Shown: in pieces, positions 61,238-64,000 of the stretch
How the letters are laid out: each line of letters opens with the position of its first letter
Position numbering within the stretch: position 1 is the first letter of the stretch
Source of the DNA: Streptomyces sp. CB02980
GTDB lineage: Bacteria; Actinomycetota; Actinomycetes; Streptomycetales; Streptomycetaceae
Assembly: GCF_014451325.2 (NCBI RefSeq)
Contig: NZ_JACSCH020000005.1
Coordinates: 240,648 to 304,647, forward strand
Length of the DNA: 64,000 bases
Direction: 5' to 3'
Program-made: the position numbers and the translations under genes
The notes under the pieces: generated by a model
What the model saw: only the letters and a program-made list of their open reading frames with translations
Database searches by the model: none
What the model was told of the DNA's origin: nothing

Positions 61238-61525
61238 TCAGAGCTTCTGGAAGGGGTCGTGCTCGGCAAGCAGCTTCTCAAGACGGGCCTGGTCGACCCG
61301 GCTGACGATCTGCCCGGCCTCCTGGCGGTCGCGGACGACCTTGGCGAGCGTGAAGGCCGAGGTGGTGAGGTAGAGGACCGCGACGGCGAGGAAGGCGCGG
61401 ACCCAGGCGCTGGCCTCCAGCTGGTAGATGCCTACGGCCACGGCCCCGAGGGCGAGCGAGAAGGAGGCGACGGCCTGGGCGTAGTAGGCGGCGGTGTTCT
61501 GCTGCTTGACCGGTGTGTCACTCAT
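61238..61525 (-). CDS. YiaA/YiaB-type small membrane protein
   Basis: A 95-residue inner-membrane protein with two hydrophobic segments (AQAVASFSLALGAVAVGIYQL and AFLAVAVLYLTTSAFTLAKVV) followed by a charged cytoplasmic tail. It matches the YiaA/YiaB family pattern; function is unknown. ATG 61525 (MSDTPVKQQ) is the start. It is upstream of the TetR gene on the same strand, separated by the operator. Confidence 0.8.
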   Translation of the reverse strand: MSDTPVKQQNTAAYYAQAVASFSLALGAVAVGIYQLEASAWVRAFLAVAVLYLTTSAFTLAKVVRDRQEAGQIVSRVDQARLEKLLAEHDPFQKL

Positions 61526-61617
61526 GGGCACAGCATCGGACGGATGTGGCCGGCGCCACATCCGTCCGCGTACTCAGCGAGGTACTCAGAAGGGCCGGCC
61601 GATGGACCCGGACGGGG

Positions 61618-62769
61618 TCAGAACGCCGAGACCCCCGTCAGCGCCCGGCCGATGATGAGCTTCTGGATCTGACTGGTGCCCTCGTACAGGGTCATGACGC
61701 GGGCGTCCCGGAGAAGCTTGCCGACCGGGTACTCGTCGATGTAGCCGTAGCCGCCGAAGACCTGGAGGGCGTTGTTCGCGGCGCGGACGGCGGCCTCGGA
61801 GGCGTACAGCTTCGCCTTGGAGGCGGCGGTCGCGAAGTCCTGGCTGCGGTCGATCAGGTCGGCGACCCGCCAGGTGAGCAGCCGGGCGGCGTCCACGTCG
61901 ACGGCGATGTCGCTGATCAGTTCCTGCACGAGCTGGTACGAGGCGATGGGCTTGCCGAACTGCTCGCGCTCCCCGGCGTACCGGACGGCCGCGTCGAGGG
62001 CGGCCTGGGCGATGCCGACGCAGCCGGCGGCGACGGACATCCGGCCCTTGGCGAGGGCGGACATGGCGACGGTGAAGCCCTTGCCCTCGGGGCCGAGCAT
62101 CGCGGCGGCCGGGACGCGGACGTCCTCGAGGACGAGTTCGGCGGTGGCCTGGCCGCGCAATCCGAGCTTGCCGTGGATGGCGCGGCGGGTGAGCCCGGGG
62201 GAGTCGGTGGGGACGAGGAACGCGGAGACGCCCTTGTGGCCGGGGGTGTCGTTGGTGCGGGCGAAGAGCAGCACGACCTCGGCCCAGGTGCCGTTGGTGA
62301 TGAACATCTTGGTGCCGCTGATGAGGTAGTCGTCGCCGTCGCGCACGGCGCGGGTGGCGAGGTTCCCGGCGTCGGATCCGGTGCCGGGCTCGGTGAGGCC
62401 GAAGCAGCCGAGCGCCTCGCCGGACGCGAGCCGGGGCAGCCACTCCCGCTTCTGCTCCTCGCTGCCCCAGGCGGCGACGGTCTTGGCGACCAGGCCGAGG
62501 GAGACGGAGACGATGCCGCGCACGGAGGAGTCGCCGCGGCCGAGTTCCTCGGTCACGAGGCAGTACGCGAGGTGGTCGCCGCCGGAGCCGCCGTACTCCT
62601 CCGGGATCGTGAGCCCGAGGAAGCCGACGGCGCCGAGCTTCTTCACGATCGCCCGGTCCACCTCCTCGGCGCGGTCCCACACCGCGGCGTGCGGGGTGAC
62701 CTCGCGCGCGACGAAGTCCTCGGCGAGCCGCCGTACGGCTTCCTGCTCCTCGCTGAGTTCCAGATTCAT
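61618..62769 (-). CDS. Acyl-CoA dehydrogenase
   Basis: A 383-residue FAD enzyme of normal length. Motifs are LASGEALGCFGLTEPGTGSDAGNLATRA, ITNGTWAEVVLLFARTND, and the C-terminal QVFGGYGYIDEYPVGKLLRDARVMTLYEGTSQIQKLIIGR. The catalytic Glu is in YEGTSQIQ. It is a classical beta-oxidation-type dehydrogenase. ATG 62769 is the start. It is divergent from a TetR gene with a 71-bp AT-rich gap. Confidence 0.94.
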   Translation of the reverse strand: MNLELSEEQEAVRRLAEDFVAREVTPHAAVWDRAEEVDRAIVKKLGAVGFLGLTIPEEYGGSGGDHLAYCLVTEELGRGDSSVRGIVSVSLGLVAKTVAAWGSEEQKREWLPRLASGEALGCFGLTEPGTGSDAGNLATRAVRDGDDYLISGTKMFITNGTWAEVVLLFARTNDTPGHKGVSAFLVPTDSPGLTRRAIHGKLGLRGQATAELVLEDVRVPAAAMLGPEGKGFTVAMSALAKGRMSVAAGCVGIAQAALDAAVRYAGEREQFGKPIASYQLVQELISDIAVDVDAARLLTWRVADLIDRSQDFATAASKAKLYASEAAVRAANNALQVFGGYGYIDEYPVGKLLRDARVMTLYEGTSQIQKLIIGRALTGVSAF

Positions 62770-62840
62770 GCGGCGCCCACCTCACCCGACCATTTAATTA
62801 CCACTGCTAGTTTTTGCGGTGCAGGCCTACTATGTGCGCC
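62770..62840. promoter_or_regulatory. Divergent promoter region between ACAD and TetR genes
   Basis: A short AT-rich gap containing ATTTAATTACC and CTAGTTTTTG. It must hold both promoters. I see only a weak CACTGC/GCGGTG inverted repeat as a candidate operator. Confidence 0.4.
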
Positions 62841-63521
62841 ATGGCCCGACCGCGCAAGCCCCTGCTCAGCCGAGACCGCATCGTCGAGACGGCGGGCGCG
62901 CTCGTGGACGCGGAGGGCCTCGACGCGCTCTCGACCCGGCGGCTCGCGGCCGAGCTCGGGGTCAGCGGACCCTCGCTCTACAACCACTTCCGCACCAAGG
63001 ACGAGATCCTCGACGCCGTCGCCGACGCGGTGAGCGCGAAGATCGATCTGTCGATGTTCGCGGAGGACGACGGCCGCGACTGGCAGACGGCGCTGCACGA
63101 CTGGGCCGTCTCCTACCGCGCCGCCCTCGCCGACCACCCGCACATCGTCCCGGTCCTCGCCCAGGGCCCCGGCCGCCGCCCGGCGGGCCTGCGCGTCGCG
63201 GACGCCGTCTTCGGCGCGATGGTCCGCGCGGGCTGGCCGCCGGCCCAGGCCACCTCCATCGGCGCGCTGATGCGGTACTTCATCACCGGCTCGGCCCTCG
63301 GCTCCTTCGCGCGCGGCTTCGTCGACGACGAGGCGGCCTACGACCCGGCCGACTACCCGCACCTCGGCCAGGCGCACCGCCTCGCCGAGCACCGCCAGAA
63401 GGTCGACGAGGGCGCCTTCGCCACGGGCCTGCGGGCGCTGCTCGACGGGCTGCGGCTCCAGTACGACGCCCAGGTGCACGAGTCCGCGGCGCGGCCCGCG
63501 ACCCACCCCTCCGCCCCGTAG
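62841..63521 (+). CDS. TetR-family regulator
   Basis: A 226-residue repressor. The helix-turn-helix is RIVETAGALVDAEGLDALSTRRLAAELGVSGPSLYNHFRTKDEILDAV (about 14-60). The C-terminal TetR_C-type domain contains WAVSYRAALADHPHIVPVLAQ. It is divergent from the acyl-CoA dehydrogenase gene, its likely target. ATG 62841 (MARPRKPLL) is typical; ATG 62832 is a possible earlier start. Confidence 0.88.
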   Translation: MARPRKPLLSRDRIVETAGALVDAEGLDALSTRRLAAELGVSGPSLYNHFRTKDEILDAVADAVSAKIDLSMFAEDDGRDWQTALHDWAVSYRAALADHPHIVPVLAQGPGRRPAGLRVADAVFGAMVRAGWPPAQATSIGALMRYFITGSALGSFARGFVDDEAAYDPADYPHLGQAHRLAEHRQKVDEGAFATGLRALLDGLRLQYDAQVHESAARPATHPSAP

Positions 63522-63566
63522 GACAGTTCGGCCACCGCCGAAGCGTGAGTGCGGGAGGCTGGACGC

Positions 63567-64000
63567 ATGGCAGCCAGTGACCTCGCCGCGCTCGCGGCGC
63601 TCTTCGCGGACGAGACCCGCGCCGCGTTCCTGCTCGCCCTGCTCGACGGGCGGGCCTGGACCTCCGGGGAACTCGCCCGGCACGCGGGCGTGGCCCCGTC
63701 CACCGCCAGCGAGCACCTCGGAAAGCTCGTCACCGGCGGGGTGCTCGCGGAGGAACGGCAGGGCCGTCACCGGTACGTGCGCCTCGCCGACCCCGGGATC
63801 GCGCATCTCGTCGAGGACCTGGCCACCCGGTCCGAGCCGGCGGTGCCCCCGCCGCCCCGCTCGCTGGGCGCCGCGAGCGCCGGACGGGCGATGGCCCGGG
63901 GCCGGACCTGTTACGACCATCTCGCCGGGCGGCTCGGCATCGCGATCACCGAGGCGATGACGGTCCGCGGACTGCTGCGCCAGGACACCGGGTTCGCGCT
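63567..64000 (+). CDS. ArsR-type winged-helix regulator (truncated by window end)
   Basis: At least 144 residues; the window ends before a stop codon. The N-terminal ArsR-type winged helix reads ALAALFADETRAAFLLALLDGRAWTSGELARHAGVAPSTASEHLGKLVTGGVLAEERQGRHRYVRLA. The following ARGRTCYDHLAGRLGIAITEAM is a segment often found in ArsR proteins with an extra ligand-binding region. The Cys-Tyr-Asp-His may bind a ligand. ATG 63567 follows GGGAGG. Confidence 0.85.
   Translation, partial: MAASDLAALAALFADETRAAFLLALLDGRAWTSGELARHAGVAPSTASEHLGKLVTGGVLAEERQGRHRYVRLADPGIAHLVEDLATRSEPAVPPPPRSLGAASAGRAMARGRTCYDHLAGRLGIAITEAMTVRGLLRQDTGFA

Overview
The window is high-GC actinobacterial chromosome, almost certainly Streptomyces. 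The reasons are strong GC bias at third codon positions, GTG starts, chaplin genes, mycothiol genes and a TTA codon used as a rare codon. From memory, the gene order (gylR-glpF-glpK-glpD, mshC, chpC-chpH, gntR/gntK-gntP) resembles the S. coelicolor SCO1658-SCO1680 region. About 57 protein genes and one tRNA are supported. No intergenic gap exceeds 300 bp. There are no insertion sequences, phage genes, CRISPR arrays or rRNA genes.

Layout. 0-7.6 kb: glycerol catabolism (IclR repressor, facilitator, kinase, glycerol-3-phosphate dehydrogenase), then a luciferase-like flavoenzyme and a PAC2 protein. 7.6-14.4 kb (minus strand): a secreted GH31 glycosidase, the mycothiol ligase MshC, and a conserved actinobacterial trio (SCO1664-like, DUF3090, histidine phosphatase). 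14.5-22.2 kb: CorA, a ferritin-like protein, an LLM oxidoreductase, an aldo/keto reductase, and a RecD2-shaped protein whose Walker A lysine is gone. 22.3-23.7 kb: a long chaplin with a collagen-like stalk and sortase signal, next to a short ChpH-type chaplin. 23.7-33.2 kb: M20 peptidase, tRNA-Leu(GAG), pseudouridine synthase, mycothiol-dependent formaldehyde dehydrogenase with an MBL partner, amino-acid permease, and the gluconate genes gntR / gntK-gntP.

33.2-63.5 kb is more accessory. A NACHT-HEAT STAND protein is translationally coupled to a small two-helix membrane protein. The two share a 15-residue motif (one copy in the first, two in the second) that looks like a bacterial amyloid-signalling (RHIM-like) sequence. 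Next comes a steroid-type cassette (FAD 3-ketosteroid dehydrogenase-like enzyme, divergent TetR, 3-alpha,20-beta-hydroxysteroid dehydrogenase). Further on are Nudix, DUF202, quinone-oxidoreductase, MBL and glucarate-dehydratase genes and an APH/acyl-CoA dehydrogenase pair. A 1450-residue caspase-STAND-beta-propeller protein with a TTA codon near its start follows. After that come TetR/SDR, a NamZ-type muramidase, an erythromycin-esterase-like lipoprotein, a lipase-like hydrolase, a BKACE-like protein, SoxR, MaoC/TetR and acyl-CoA dehydrogenase/TetR units. The window ends inside an ArsR-type regulator.

The strongest candidates for undescribed biology are two NLR-like proteins about 11 kb apart: the NACHT-HEAT/membrane pair (33167-36978) and the caspase-STAND protein (47457-51809). 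Both have the architecture of bacterial programmed-death or anti-phage sensors. Several repeated palindromes also link TetR regulators to particular promoters.
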